Part shown: positions 9,906 to 19,275 of the stretch, piece after piece | Position numbering within the stretch: position 1 is the stretch's first letter | How the letters are laid out: each line of letters starts with the position of its first letter | Assembly (NCBI GenBank): GCA_030373145.1 | Contig: JAUCZK010000014.1 | Coordinates: 1 to 64,000 of the forward strand | Length of the DNA stretch: 64,000 nucleotides | Direction: 5' to 3' | DNA from: Cyanobium sp. CZS48M | GTDB taxonomy: Bacteria > Cyanobacteriota > Cyanobacteriia > PCC-6307 > Cyanobiaceae | Notes under the pieces: generated by a model | Seen by the model: the letters and a program-made list of their open reading frames with translations, nothing else | What the model was told of the DNA's origin: nothing | Databases searched by the model: none | Translations under genes and position numbers: made by a program

Positions 9906-10739
9906 ATGAGAGAAGGCCCTGGCACGGGACCTGAACCCGGGGCCGAGCGCGATCCACGGGTGATCCAGCGACTGATGCCGCTCTGGGAGTGGCTCTACAG
10001 CCACTATTTCCGGGTCAGCACCAGTGGCTGGGAGCAGATCCCAGGCGCAGGCCAGATGCTGCTGGTGGGATCCCACAACGGCGGGCTGGCCAGCCCCGAT
10101 CTGCCGATGCTGATGCTCGATTGGTTCCGGCGCTTCGGCCTGGAGCGACGGGTGTATGGCCTGGCCCATCCCAAGGTGTGGCAGGTGTTTCCCCAGGCGG
10201 CGCACCTGGCGGCCCAGACGGGAGCGATCCCCTACTACCCGAGGGGGGCGATGGCCGTGCTGGAGCGGGGCGACAGTCTGCTGGTGTTCCCCGGCGGCGG
10301 CCAGGATGCCTTCCGTCCTCACCGCAAGCGCCAGAGCATTGAGTTCATGGGCCGCACCGGCTTCATCCGGCTGGCCCTCTGGCATGACGTGCCGATCGTG
10401 CCGTTGATCTCCTGGGGCAGCCACGACACCCTGATCGTGCTCGAAGACTGCTACGAGCCGATGCAGCGTTGGCATGAGCGCGGCCTGCCCTGGCTGTTCG
10501 GCATCGACCCCGAGGTGTTTCCCCTCTATCTCGGCCTGCCCTGGGGTCTGGCCGTGGGCCCGCTGCCCAACCTGCCCCTGCCGGCTCGGATCCACACCCG
10601 GGTCTGCCGGCCGATCCGCTTCGAGCGCAGCGGCCATGCCGCCAGCCGCGACCGCGACTTCGTGCAGAGCTGCTACACCCGGGTGGTGGCGGAGATGCAG
10701 GAGCAGCTCGATGAGCTGGCCCGCAGCAGCGGCGGCTGA
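9906..10739 (+). CDS. Lysophospholipid/glycerol acyltransferase family protein
   Basis: GSHNGGLASPD (HX4D-like region), FPGGGQDAFRPHRKRQSIEFMGRTGFIRLALWHDVPIVPL, as in PlsC/DAGAT-type acyltransferases. Confidence 0.82.
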   Translation: MREGPGTGPEPGAERDPRVIQRLMPLWEWLYSHYFRVSTSGWEQIPGAGQMLLVGSHNGGLASPDLPMLMLDWFRRFGLERRVYGLAHPKVWQVFPQAAHLAAQTGAIPYYPRGAMAVLERGDSLLVFPGGGQDAFRPHRKRQSIEFMGRTGFIRLALWHDVPIVPLISWGSHDTLIVLEDCYEPMQRWHERGLPWLFGIDPEVFPLYLGLPWGLAVGPLPNLPLPARIHTRVCRPIRFERSGHAASRDRDFVQSCYTRVVAEMQEQLDELARSSGG

Positions 10740-12041
10740 TCAGCTGGCGGCTGGTTCGCCCTTGTAGGCCAGTCCGAGGGCCTTGGCCAGCGGCTTGAAG
10801 GGCTTGAGATAGCGGCTCTCGTGAGGTTGCCCCTTGAGCATCCGGTTCCAGTAGATCCAGGGCAGGCCCTTGGTCTTCATCAGCCACATGCTCCAGCGCT
10901 CCTTGGTGGGATCCACCAGGAAGGAACTCACCGGCTGGAGGTCGTAGTCGAACTCAGCCATCACCACCCTGTCGTAACCGGTGATCAGCGGGCAGACGCT
11001 GTAACCGTCGTAGCGGGCCTGCAGCGGTTTGCCGTCCAGCTGGGCCAGCAGGTTGGCCACGAGCACCGGTGCCTCACCCCGCACCGCCCCGGCGGTCTTG
11101 GAGGTGGGCAGCGACGACACATCTCCCAGGGAGAAGACATTGGGATAGCGGATGTGCTGGGTGCTGAACTTGTCGACCTCGACCCAGCCCCCGGGGGCAC
11201 TGGTGGCCAGCGGGCTCTGGGCAATCAGTTCCGGCGCCGACATCGGCGGCACCGCATGGATCATCGAGAAGGGAATTTCCGTGCTGGAGGTGTTCCCCTC
11301 AGCGTCACTGACCTCAAAGACCGCCACCTGCTCCTCGGCCCTGATCTCCTTGAGGTTGTGGCGCAGCAGCACCTGAATGCCCCGCTGCTCCACCACCTTC
11401 TTCAGCACCCGGGCATAGACCGGAACACCGAAGAGGCCGGGACCGGCGGTGGCGAAGATCACCTGGGTGTTCACCCCCACGCCGCTGGTGGCCTTGAAAA
11501 TGTCGTCGGCCATGTACATGATCTTCTGCGGGGCCCCGGCGCACTTGATCGGCGTGTCGGGGAAGGTGAAGATCGCGGTGCCGCCCTTGAACGCTCGGAT
11601 GGTCTCCCAGGTGTAGGGGAGGTGTTCCTTGGAGTAGTTGCTGGTGACTCCATGGCGGCCGAGGGCTTGCTCGAGCCCCTTCACCCGCTCCCAGCGCAGC
11701 TGCAGGCCGGTGGCCACCACCAGGGCGTCGTAACTGATGGCCTCGCCGGTGCTGGTGATCACCCGGTTGGACTCCGGATCAAAACCAGCGGCGGCGGCGC
11801 GGATCCAGGTGCAGCCGGCGGGAATCAGCCCGGCCTCATCGCGGCGGGTCTGCTCCTGGGTCATCACCCCACCGCCCACCAGGGTCCAGCCGGGCTGGTA
11901 GTAGTGATCGCTGCTGGGCTCAAGGATGGCCACGTCAAGGCCGCTGCGGGCCAGCAGCAACTGGCTCGCCACCGTGATCCCTGCCGCGCCGCCTCCGACG
12001 ATCAGGATCTGGTGGTGCTGCGACGGACTCGACGAACTCAT
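10740..12041 (-). CDS. sqr: Sulfide:quinone oxidoreductase-like FAD protein
   Basis: FAD GxGxxG (ILIVGGGAAGITVASQLLL), DHYYQPGWTLVGGG, TFPDTPIKCAGAPQKIMYMADD, C-terminal YDGYSVCPLITGYDRVVMAEFDY. Confidence 0.88.
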   Translation of the reverse strand: MSSSSPSQHHQILIVGGGAAGITVASQLLLARSGLDVAILEPSSDHYYQPGWTLVGGGVMTQEQTRRDEAGLIPAGCTWIRAAAAGFDPESNRVITSTGEAISYDALVVATGLQLRWERVKGLEQALGRHGVTSNYSKEHLPYTWETIRAFKGGTAIFTFPDTPIKCAGAPQKIMYMADDIFKATSGVGVNTQVIFATAGPGLFGVPVYARVLKKVVEQRGIQVLLRHNLKEIRAEEQVAVFEVSDAEGNTSSTEIPFSMIHAVPPMSAPELIAQSPLATSAPGGWVEVDKFSTQHIRYPNVFSLGDVSSLPTSKTAGAVRGEAPVLVANLLAQLDGKPLQARYDGYSVCPLITGYDRVVMAEFDYDLQPVSSFLVDPTKERWSMWLMKTKGLPWIYWNRMLKGQPHESRYLKPFKPLAKALGLAYKGEPAAS

Positions 12042-12146
12042 GACATCTGATCTCACCACTCCTGTCTAGGGCGCGCCGGGGCCGCTCGACAACGGCACTG
12101 GAGTGGTCCCCCGCCGGGCCCAAGCCCACGACCTGAGGCCATCCAC

Positions 12147-12449
12147 TCAGCTGAGGGCAGAGACCGCGAACAGGCGCTGATTGCGGCGCATCAGCTCACG
12201 CAGCAGCGCCAGCTGCCAGTGCAGCGGATCCAGCGCCGCCGCCAGCGTTTCGCCATGGCGGCTGAGGGTGTTGGCCTGCAGACGCAATTGCAGCAGGTCA
12301 TGTTCCAGCCGGGTCCGCAGCTGGGGGTTGGAGCAGCTCCTGAGCGCCTGGAGGGCCCCGCGACTGCGCACCCCGAGGCACCAGCAGAGGCGGGTGAGGG
12401 CGGCCAGATCCGTTGGCATGCCGCCAGGGCAGCGGCAATCCTCAGACAT
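12147..12449 (-). CDS. Small hypothetical protein
   Basis: ORF MSEDCRCPGGMPTDLAALTRLCWCLG...; helical, divergent from ferritin. Confidence 0.4.
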   Translation of the reverse strand: MSEDCRCPGGMPTDLAALTRLCWCLGVRSRGALQALRSCSNPQLRTRLEHDLLQLRLQANTLSRHGETLAAALDPLHWQLALLRELMRRNQRLFAVSALS

Positions 12450-12585
12450 GCGATGAAGAGTGATCAAGCTTTGCTGACCCCGAGCCTACGGGGTCTGGCA
12501 TCAGGTTCAGCAGGCCGCTGGGGGGCGGGCTGCCCTGGCGGAAAACACAGCTGTCTTTGTAGGCTGAGCCGAAGCGAGAGACTCC

Positions 12586-13164
12586 ATGGTGATCAGCAAT
12601 ACGACCAGCACCACCAGCCTGAATCCACTGCCGCTGCTGCCAAGGCGGCCCGTGGCCCAGGAGATGGAGGCCGAATTGCACCAAGGCCTCTGCAACCATC
12701 TGCAGATGGAGTTGATGGCCAGCTACACCTACTTCTCCTTGGCGGTGTGGTTCACCCAGAGGGAATTGAATGGTTTTGCCGCCTTCGCCACGGCTGAATC
12801 CGATGGCGAGCGTGCCCATGCCGGGCTTTTCGTTGATTACCTGGTGGCCCGCTCCCAGCCGGTGGAGCTGTCCGCTTTGCCCCAGCCCCGGCAGACCTGG
12901 ACCCATGTGGAGGATGTGCTGATGTCCGCCTTCGAGATGGAAGCGGAGGTCACCACGTCGCTGCAGCAGCTCTACAGCCTGGCGGAGCGCTGCGGCGACT
13001 ACCGCAGTTCGATCTTTCTCGATCCGATGATCAAGAGCCAGGTGGATGCTGAAAGTGAAGTGGCCCATCTGCTGGCCCAGGTGCGGCACTGCGGCACCGA
13101 TTTCGGCGCCCTGATGATCCTGGATCAATCCCTGACCGCAGCTGCCGCTGCCCGGGTGGCCTGA
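12586..13164 (+). CDS. Ferritin
   Basis: Ferritin helices with iron ligands: MELMASYTYFSLAVWF, ATAESDGERAHAGLFVDYL, EAEVTTSLQQLY, KSQVDAESEVAHLL. Confidence 0.9.
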   Translation: MVISNTTSTTSLNPLPLLPRRPVAQEMEAELHQGLCNHLQMELMASYTYFSLAVWFTQRELNGFAAFATAESDGERAHAGLFVDYLVARSQPVELSALPQPRQTWTHVEDVLMSAFEMEAEVTTSLQQLYSLAERCGDYRSSIFLDPMIKSQVDAESEVAHLLAQVRHCGTDFGALMILDQSLTAAAAARVA

Positions 13165-13179
13165 GGCTGAGGGGGAGAT

Positions 13180-13326
13180 TCAGTCGCGGCCACAGCGGCA
13201 GCGACCCCCCTTCCAGTTGGAGCACTTCTTGGCTTTGCAGCCTTTTCCCTTCGACTTGGCCACGGTCATCACCGGGCAGGTCGCCCGCTCAAGGCAGGCT
13301 TCGATCCAGGGGCAACTCTCGTTCAC
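13180..13326 (-). CDS. Small Cys/Lys-rich protein (possible metal-binding peptide)
   Basis: Possible GTG start: VNESCPWIEACLERATCPVMTVAKSKGKGCKAKKCSNWKGGRCRCGRD; 7 Cys in 48 aa; 15 bp from the ferritin stop, convergent. Confidence 0.4.
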   Translation of the reverse strand: MNESCPWIEACLERATCPVMTVAKSKGKGCKAKKCSNWKGGRCRCGRD

Positions 13327-13422
13327 AGGATGACGGGATGGGTGAAAAATCCTGCAACCATCCAAGCGCTTCCAGCCAGGGCACTGGGTGCAGGAGTGAC
13401 CAGATCATGTGATCAATGTTAC

Positions 13423-14087
13423 TCAGGCTCTGCGGCGAGGGGACTCCCCCACCAGGGCAAGCCGTCCTGCAAGCCGTCCTGTCCCGACCGCAGACCCCGC
13501 AGCGGCATCGAGGGGCAGGTCGAGGCAGTAGCCGATGCCGTAGATCGTTTTGATGTGAACCGGCCTGTGGCAATCGGGCTCGAGCTTTGCGCGCAAGTGG
13601 CGGACGTGGGTGCGGATGGATTCCACATCGTTGTCGGGCCCGTAGCCCCAGATCTCGTGCAGCAGCACCGCCCAGGGAACCACCGGACCATGGCGTTGCA
13701 GCAGGCAGTGCAGCAGTTCGAATTCGGTGCGGGTCAGCCGCACCGGCTCCCCATGCCAGAGAGCTTCGCAGCTCTCCGGCACCAGGGTGAGGGGGCCTAG
13801 CGGAGTACTTCAACAGCCCGCAGCTGCTGCGGAGTGCTGGCACGGACCCGCAGCAGCGCCTGGAGTCGGGCCAGCAGTTCTTCCGAGGCGTAGGGCTTGG
13901 TCAGATAGTCGTCAGCACCGGTGGTGAAGCCCCGCACCTTGTCGCCGAGGCTGGCCAGGGCCAGTCCCTGGTGACCATCCTCCGCCTCCGCCACCTGGAA
14001 GCCAGCCTCCAGCAACTGGGTGGCCAGGCGATCACGGCCGATCCGATCCTGGTCGATGAGCAAAACGAGAGCGGGCATCGCTGACAA
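13423..14087 (-). pseudogene. Degraded OmpR/PhoB-type response regulator
   Basis: Receiver start ([33 protein letters not shown]) and end ([28 protein letters not shown]) are present but the intervening phospho-Asp region is missing. The winged-helix domain ([22 protein letters not shown]...[16 protein letters not shown]...TIYGIGYCL) is in a different frame after a TAG at 13797. Confidence 0.75.
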
Positions 14088-14181
14088 CAGTGCGTGATCT
14101 AGGCAACAGCTTGAACGTAGCCAATTTTGCCGCTGTTCCCATCCGCTGACAGCCTTGCAACCTCCACCCGCCAGGACTGGC

Positions 14182-15684
14182 TCAGTCAGGCATCGTCACG
14201 AACTCCTCCGCCACGGTGGGATGGAGGGCCATGGTGCGATCGAAGTCGGCCTTGGTGGCCCCCATGCCAATGGCGATCGCCGCCATCTGAATGATCTCGG
14301 CCGCGTGTTCGCCCACCATGTGGCAGCCCAGCACGCGGCCCGAGGCCACCTCCACCACCAGCTTCAGCAGGCAGCGGGGGCCACGCTGGGGCAGGGCCTG
14401 GGCCATGGAGCGGAAGCGCGCCCGGTACAGGCGCACCCCCTCCGCACCGAGCCGGGCCACGGCCTTCTCCTCACTCAGGCCCACCGTGGCCAGCTCCGGC
14501 TGGCTGAACACCGCACTGGCCACCAGGTCGTGGTCCACCTGGCGGGCCCGCCCGCCGTAGACGCTGTCGGCGAAGGCCCGGCCTTCATCCACCGCCACCG
14601 GGGTGAGGTTGACGCGGTCGGTGACATCGCCCACCGCAAAGATGTGGGGCACGTTGGTGCGCTGGTCGGCATCCACCGGGATGCGGCCGCCCTCCACCAC
14701 CACGCCCGCCGCCGCCAGGTCGAGGCCGGCCAGGAAGGGCTGGCGCCCTGTGGCCAGGAGCACGCCGCCACAGCGCTCCTGGCGACCCTGACAGGTGCTG
14801 GCGATCAGATCGCCGGCCTCAGCAGTGATGGCGGTGAGGGTCTGCGCGAAGTGAAGGGTGATGCCATCGGCCTCCATGCCCTCGTGCACCGCCGCACTCA
14901 GTTCCCGATCGAAGCCCCGCAGCAGGTGATCCCCGCGCACGAACTGATCCACTTCCACCCCCAGGCCGCGCAGGATGCAGGCGAATTCACAGGCAATGAA
15001 GCCGCCTCCCACGATCAGCACCCGCTGGGGCAGGCGCTCCAGCAGAAACATGTCATCACTGACCCAGCACAGCTCGGCTCCTGGAATCGAGGGACGGTGC
15101 GGGCGACCTCCCGTGGCGATCAGCAGGCGTTCACCGCGCAGCAGACGCCGATCGTGATCCGAGCGGCCATCTGAACTGTCAGTCGCGTGGCCTGGGGCTC
15201 CGCCCACTTCCACGTGATGGGCGTCCAGACAGCGGCCCCAGCCCCTCACCAGCTCCACCCCGGCGCGCTCGAGAAAGCCGATGTGCAAGCCATTGAGACG
15301 ATCCACCTCGGCGCGCACCGCCGCCAACAGCCGCGATGGATCGCAGTGGCTCTGGCCCACGCTCCAGCCGTAACTGGCGGCATCGGCCAGCAGGTGTCGG
15401 TAGGCCGAGCCATACACCAGCAGTTTCTTGGGCACGCAACCGCGGATCACGCAGGTGCCTCCCACCCGGTCCCCCTCGATCACCGCGACCCTGGCCCCAT
15501 GGCTGGCGGCGCGCTTGGCGGCAGCCAGTCCTCCAGATCCCGCACCGATCACCACCAGATCGAAACGATCGTGATCAGCGACGGAGAGGGCCTCAGAGCT
15601 GGGGGCTGGATCAGCGATTGTGGTCAAGGCGGGAGCTGCTGCACTGCCCTCAGGATGATCGATCGGTTGCCATGCAGCCATCAC
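14182..15684 (-). CDS. gor: Glutathione-disulfide reductase
   Basis: [57 protein letters not shown]-binding [15 protein letters not shown]-terminal [11 protein letters not shown]. Confidence 0.93.
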   Translation of the reverse strand: MMAAWQPIDHPEGSAAAPALTTIADPAPSSEALSVADHDRFDLVVIGAGSGGLAAAKRAASHGARVAVIEGDRVGGTCVIRGCVPKKLLVYGSAYRHLLADAASYGWSVGQSHCDPSRLLAAVRAEVDRLNGLHIGFLERAGVELVRGWGRCLDAHHVEVGGAPGHATDSSDGRSDHDRRLLRGERLLIATGGRPHRPSIPGAELCWVSDDMFLLERLPQRVLIVGGGFIACEFACILRGLGVEVDQFVRGDHLLRGFDRELSAAVHEGMEADGITLHFAQTLTAITAEAGDLIASTCQGRQERCGGVLLATGRQPFLAGLDLAAAGVVVEGGRIPVDADQRTNVPHIFAVGDVTDRVNLTPVAVDEGRAFADSVYGGRARQVDHDLVASAVFSQPELATVGLSEEKAVARLGAEGVRLYRARFRSMAQALPQRGPRCLLKLVVEVASGRVLGCHMVGEHAAEIIQMAAIAIGMGATKADFDRTMALHPTVAEEFVTMPD

Positions 15685-16501
15685 AGCTCGCCGACCTGCA
15701 GCAACGTCTGATCACCACCTACGAGGCTCCTACGGCACGCTCAAGCGGGAGTACGAGGAGATCATCTCCTGAGCGGCTTCGATGGCGCTGGAGAACATCG
15801 CCACCGGTGACGCCCTTTACCACGATGTCGAGCTCACGATCCTGGTCACCCTGGTGGGCCAGCACATGCTCTATGGCAAGCATCTGCGCGAGGGCGGCAT
15901 CACCCCGGATGCCTGGCTGCATTTCACGATTTCACACCTCTGCCACGACATCGGCTACATCAAGGGAGTCTGTCGTGATGACAAAGGCGGTCAGTACGCC
16001 ACTGGGCTCAACGGTGAGTTGGTGAGTCTCAAGGAAGGGGCCACCTGTGCCTCCCTCACGCCTTATCACATTGACCGCGGCAAACTGTTCATCGAAGAGC
16101 GTTTCGGGGGCCATGGTCTGATCGACGCTGACACGCTCAAGCGCAACATCGAGCTCACCCGCTTCCCCGTTCCCGCCTCCACCGATCACCAGTGCACCAC
16201 CCACATGCCCGGTCTATTGCGGGCCTCCGATCTGATCGGCCAGCTGAGTGATCCCCGCGACCTCAACAAGATTCCGGCCCTGTTCTGGGAGTTCGAAGCA
16301 ACGGGCGTGAACAAGGCCCTGGGCTGTGAAAATCCTGGCCAGTTGCTCAAGGCCTACCCCACCTTCTACTGGGGTCAGGTGTTCCCTTACATCAAAGCCT
16401 CCATCCCCTACCTGGAACTCACCCAGGCCGGCATAGACATCCTCGCCAATCTCTACGGCAACATTTTCATGGTGGAGCACGAACTGCTGGAGATTCCTTG
16501 A
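15672..16501 (+). pseudogene. HD-domain metal-dependent phosphohydrolase with disrupted 5' end (alternatively a truncated CDS from ATG 15782)
   Basis: Frame from 15672 reads [19 protein letters not shown], then homology continues as YGTLKREYEEIIS in another frame, followed by TGA at 15770 and the intact remainder MALENIATGDALYHDVE...HFTISHLCHDIGY. Confidence 0.65.
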
Positions 16502-16564
16502 AGGAATGGGAGGGATCCATCCGGCGACCCATCCAGCCTGGGCTGGTCCAAAGGGCCACGCGGC

Positions 16565-17305
16565 TCAGGCCGTCATCAGGTCGTAGCTCACACCAGGGCG
16601 CGGATCAATCAGCCGGGAGCCTGCCGCCGCAACCTCAGTCGCCTCCTCGATGCTGCCCTTCTGCCAGAGGATGCGGGTCAGTGCACCCTCGTAGTGCACA
16701 TCACCACCGCTGGTGCTGGCCAGCACCACCCGGGGCTGGAAACGTTCCAGCAGCTGGGGCAGCACCTGTCTCCCCTTGACGAAGGCCCCCACCAGGGGCA
16801 AGCCCAGATCCAGCACCGGAGTGATCACCGCATCCAGCGGCTGGGCCGGCAGCTCAGGCGAGAGGAAGCCATGGGGTTCCACGTAAAGGCTGCCGGCAGG
16901 ATGGCGCAGCAGATAGCCGTTCTCCACCTGGGGCACCGGAGCGCCAGAGCTAGCCATGATCGTCAACTCGCCGTGCTCAAACCGCTCTCCAGGAGCAAGG
17001 CTGTGCACGGTCTGAAAGCCCAGGTCGCTGGCTCTGGTGGCCGCACCCGCTGAGCCCACCACCGGCAAGCTGGGATCCAGCAGCGCCAGGGTTGCTGGAT
17101 GACAGTGGTCCGGAAGTCCCTGGGTGAGCAGCAGCAGATCAAGCCCCTCGGGTACAGGCCAGGTCTGGTTCAGCTCGGCGCGAAAGAACCAGGGACCAGG
17201 AGGGAACTCCAGGGGTCCACTCAGCCAGGGATCCAGCAGAACCCGGCAGCCTCCGAAATCCAGCAACCAGCCGTTGGCGCCGAAATAGGTGGCCTGCAAT
17301 GCCAT
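16565..17305 (-). CDS. MBL-fold metal-dependent hydrolase-like protein
   Basis: ATYFGANGWLLDFGGCRVLLDPWLSGP ... LLLLTQGLPDHCHPATLALL; beta-lactamase-like fold pattern seen in cyanobacteria/plastids. Confidence 0.75.
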   Translation of the reverse strand: MALQATYFGANGWLLDFGGCRVLLDPWLSGPLEFPPGPWFFRAELNQTWPVPEGLDLLLLTQGLPDHCHPATLALLDPSLPVVGSAGAATRASDLGFQTVHSLAPGERFEHGELTIMASSGAPVPQVENGYLLRHPAGSLYVEPHGFLSPELPAQPLDAVITPVLDLGLPLVGAFVKGRQVLPQLLERFQPRVVLASTSGGDVHYEGALTRILWQKGSIEEATEVAAAGSRLIDPRPGVSYDLMTA

Positions 17306-17598
17306 GGCTTCAGGGCTCAGAACCGGCTGCGAGGCCAGACACTAGGCAGGGTTGAAACGGAGCCGTGGCTGGCTTTCGCTTCTGCAGAGCCGCCAGAGCA
17401 GCATCCCCATGGAGCCAGTACGCACCAGGCTGAGAACTGCCAGGCCAACGCAGAGCGGGCAGTGGGCAAGACCCATGAAGAACGCTCGCGCAAACAGCCG
17501 GGTGATGTCTCCAGCCTGACAGTCTCCAGGCGGCTGTGGGGGCGAGCTGCTGGAATACCACCACAAGTGAAACTCCCACCAGGGAGCAGGCGGGCCCC

Positions 17599-19275
17599 GT
17601 GCTGCGGCTGAGCGAACTCAAGCTCCCCCTTGATCACACCGACGACGAACTGCGTCAGGCGGTGCTGAAGAGGCTCGCGCTTCCGGCCCAGGCTCTGCGG
17701 AGCCTGAAGCTGGTGAGGCGCAGCGTTGATGCCCGCCACAAGGACGCCATCCGCTTCAGCTACAGCCTCGATCTTGACGTGGCCGATCCCAAGGGACTGC
17801 TGCAGCGCTGGCGCCAGGACCCCCACCTGCGGCCGTCCCCCGACACCACCTATCGCTTCGTGGCTCAACTGGAGCCCGGAGCAGCGCGGCGACCTGAGCG
17901 CCCGATTGTGGTCGGCGCCGGGCCCTGCGGCTATTTCGCCGCACTCGTGCTCGCCCAGATGGGGCTGCGGCCCCTGCTGCTGGAGCGGGGCAAACCGATC
18001 AAGGAGCGCACGGCCGACACCTTCGGCTTCTGGAAGGGCCAGCGGCCTTTCGATCCGCACTCGAACGTGCAATTCGGCGAGGGCGGAGCCGGCACCTTCT
18101 CCGACGGCAAGCTCTACAGCCAGGTGCGGGACCCCCGCCACCTGGGCCGCAAGGTGCTGGAGGAGCTGGTGGCCTGCGGGGCCAATCCCGAGATCCTCAC
18201 CCTGCACCACCCCCACATCGGCACCTTCAAGCTGGCCACGGTGGTGCGGGGGCTGCGCAGCCGCATCGAAGCCCTCGGCGGGGAGATCCGCTTTGGCAGT
18301 GAGGTGGTGCGCCTGGACACGGAGGTCGACTCTGGCGGGCAACGGGTCTGCGGCGTGGTGCTCGCCGATGGCTCCTGCCTGGCGTCCCGCCATGTGGTTC
18401 TGGCGGTGGGCCACAGTGCCCGTGACACCTTCGCCAGCCTCCAGCGCGACGGGGTACGCCTGGAGCCCAAGCCCTTCTCGATCGGGGTGCGCCTGGAGCA
18501 TCCCCAGTCCTTGATCGATGCGGCCCGCTGGGGGCCCTGCGCCGGCCATCCCCGGCTGGGGGCGGCGGAATACAAGCTGGTGCATCACCTCGGCGATGGC
18601 CGCAGCGTCTACAGCTTCTGCATGTGCCCCGGCGGCCTGGTGGTGGCGGCCGCCTCCGAGCCTGGACACCTGGTCACCAATGGCATGAGTCAGCACTCCC
18701 GCAACGAGCGCAATGCCAACAGCGGCATCGTCGTGGGCCTGGAGCTGGAGGATCTGCTCCCCTACGGCCAGGGCCCTGACGATCCCCTCGCCGGCGTGGC
18801 CTTCCAGCGCCACTGGGAAGCGAAGGCCTTTGCCCTGGGCGGCGGCAACTACCGGGCCCCCGTCCAGCGGCTTGATGATTTTCTCTCGGGGCGGGGGCTG
18901 AGCCGGCCACCGGGCTCAATCCAGCCCTCCTACGCTCCGGGCACCACTCCGGCTGATCTGAGCGCCTGCCTGCCGGAGTTCGCCGTGCTGGCCCTGCGCG
19001 AGGCGATCCCGTCCTTCGAGCGCAGCATTCCGGGCTACGCCATGGCCGAGGCCCTGCTCACCGGCGTCGAGACGCGCACCTCCTCACCCGTGCGGATTCC
19101 GCGGGGGCCTGACCTGCAGAGCGTGAACACCCGTGGCCTGTACCCGGCCGGAGAGGGGGCCGGCTATGCCGGTGGCATTCTCTCAGCGGGCATCGATGGC
19201 ATCCGGGTGGCGGAGGCGGTGGCCTGCAGCCTGCTCAGCCCTGGGCCACAACGCCGCTCCACTGCACCGCCTTGA
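17599..19275 (+). CDS. FAD-dependent oxidoreductase (COG2509-like)
   Basis: VVGAGPCGYFAALVLAQMGLRPLLLERGKPIKERTADTFGFW, GEGGAGTFSDGKLYSQVRDP, TGVETRTSSPVRIPRG, GAGYAGGILSAGIDG. Confidence 0.88.
   Translation: MLRLSELKLPLDHTDDELRQAVLKRLALPAQALRSLKLVRRSVDARHKDAIRFSYSLDLDVADPKGLLQRWRQDPHLRPSPDTTYRFVAQLEPGAARRPERPIVVGAGPCGYFAALVLAQMGLRPLLLERGKPIKERTADTFGFWKGQRPFDPHSNVQFGEGGAGTFSDGKLYSQVRDPRHLGRKVLEELVACGANPEILTLHHPHIGTFKLATVVRGLRSRIEALGGEIRFGSEVVRLDTEVDSGGQRVCGVVLADGSCLASRHVVLAVGHSARDTFASLQRDGVRLEPKPFSIGVRLEHPQSLIDAARWGPCAGHPRLGAAEYKLVHHLGDGRSVYSFCMCPGGLVVAAASEPGHLVTNGMSQHSRNERNANSGIVVGLELEDLLPYGQGPDDPLAGVAFQRHWEAKAFALGGGNYRAPVQRLDDFLSGRGLSRPPGSIQPSYAPGTTPADLSACLPEFAVLALREAIPSFERSIPGYAMAEALLTGVETRTSSPVRIPRGPDLQSVNTRGLYPAGEGAGYAGGILSAGIDGIRVAEAVACSLLSPGPQRRSTAPP

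Noticed and set aside
17342-17566. Small hydrophobic minus-strand ORF (FMGLAHCPLCVGLAVLSLVRTGSMGMLLWRLC)
   Set aside because: Could be a micro-protein, but overlaps uncertain starts and has no recognizable homology; not enough support to list.
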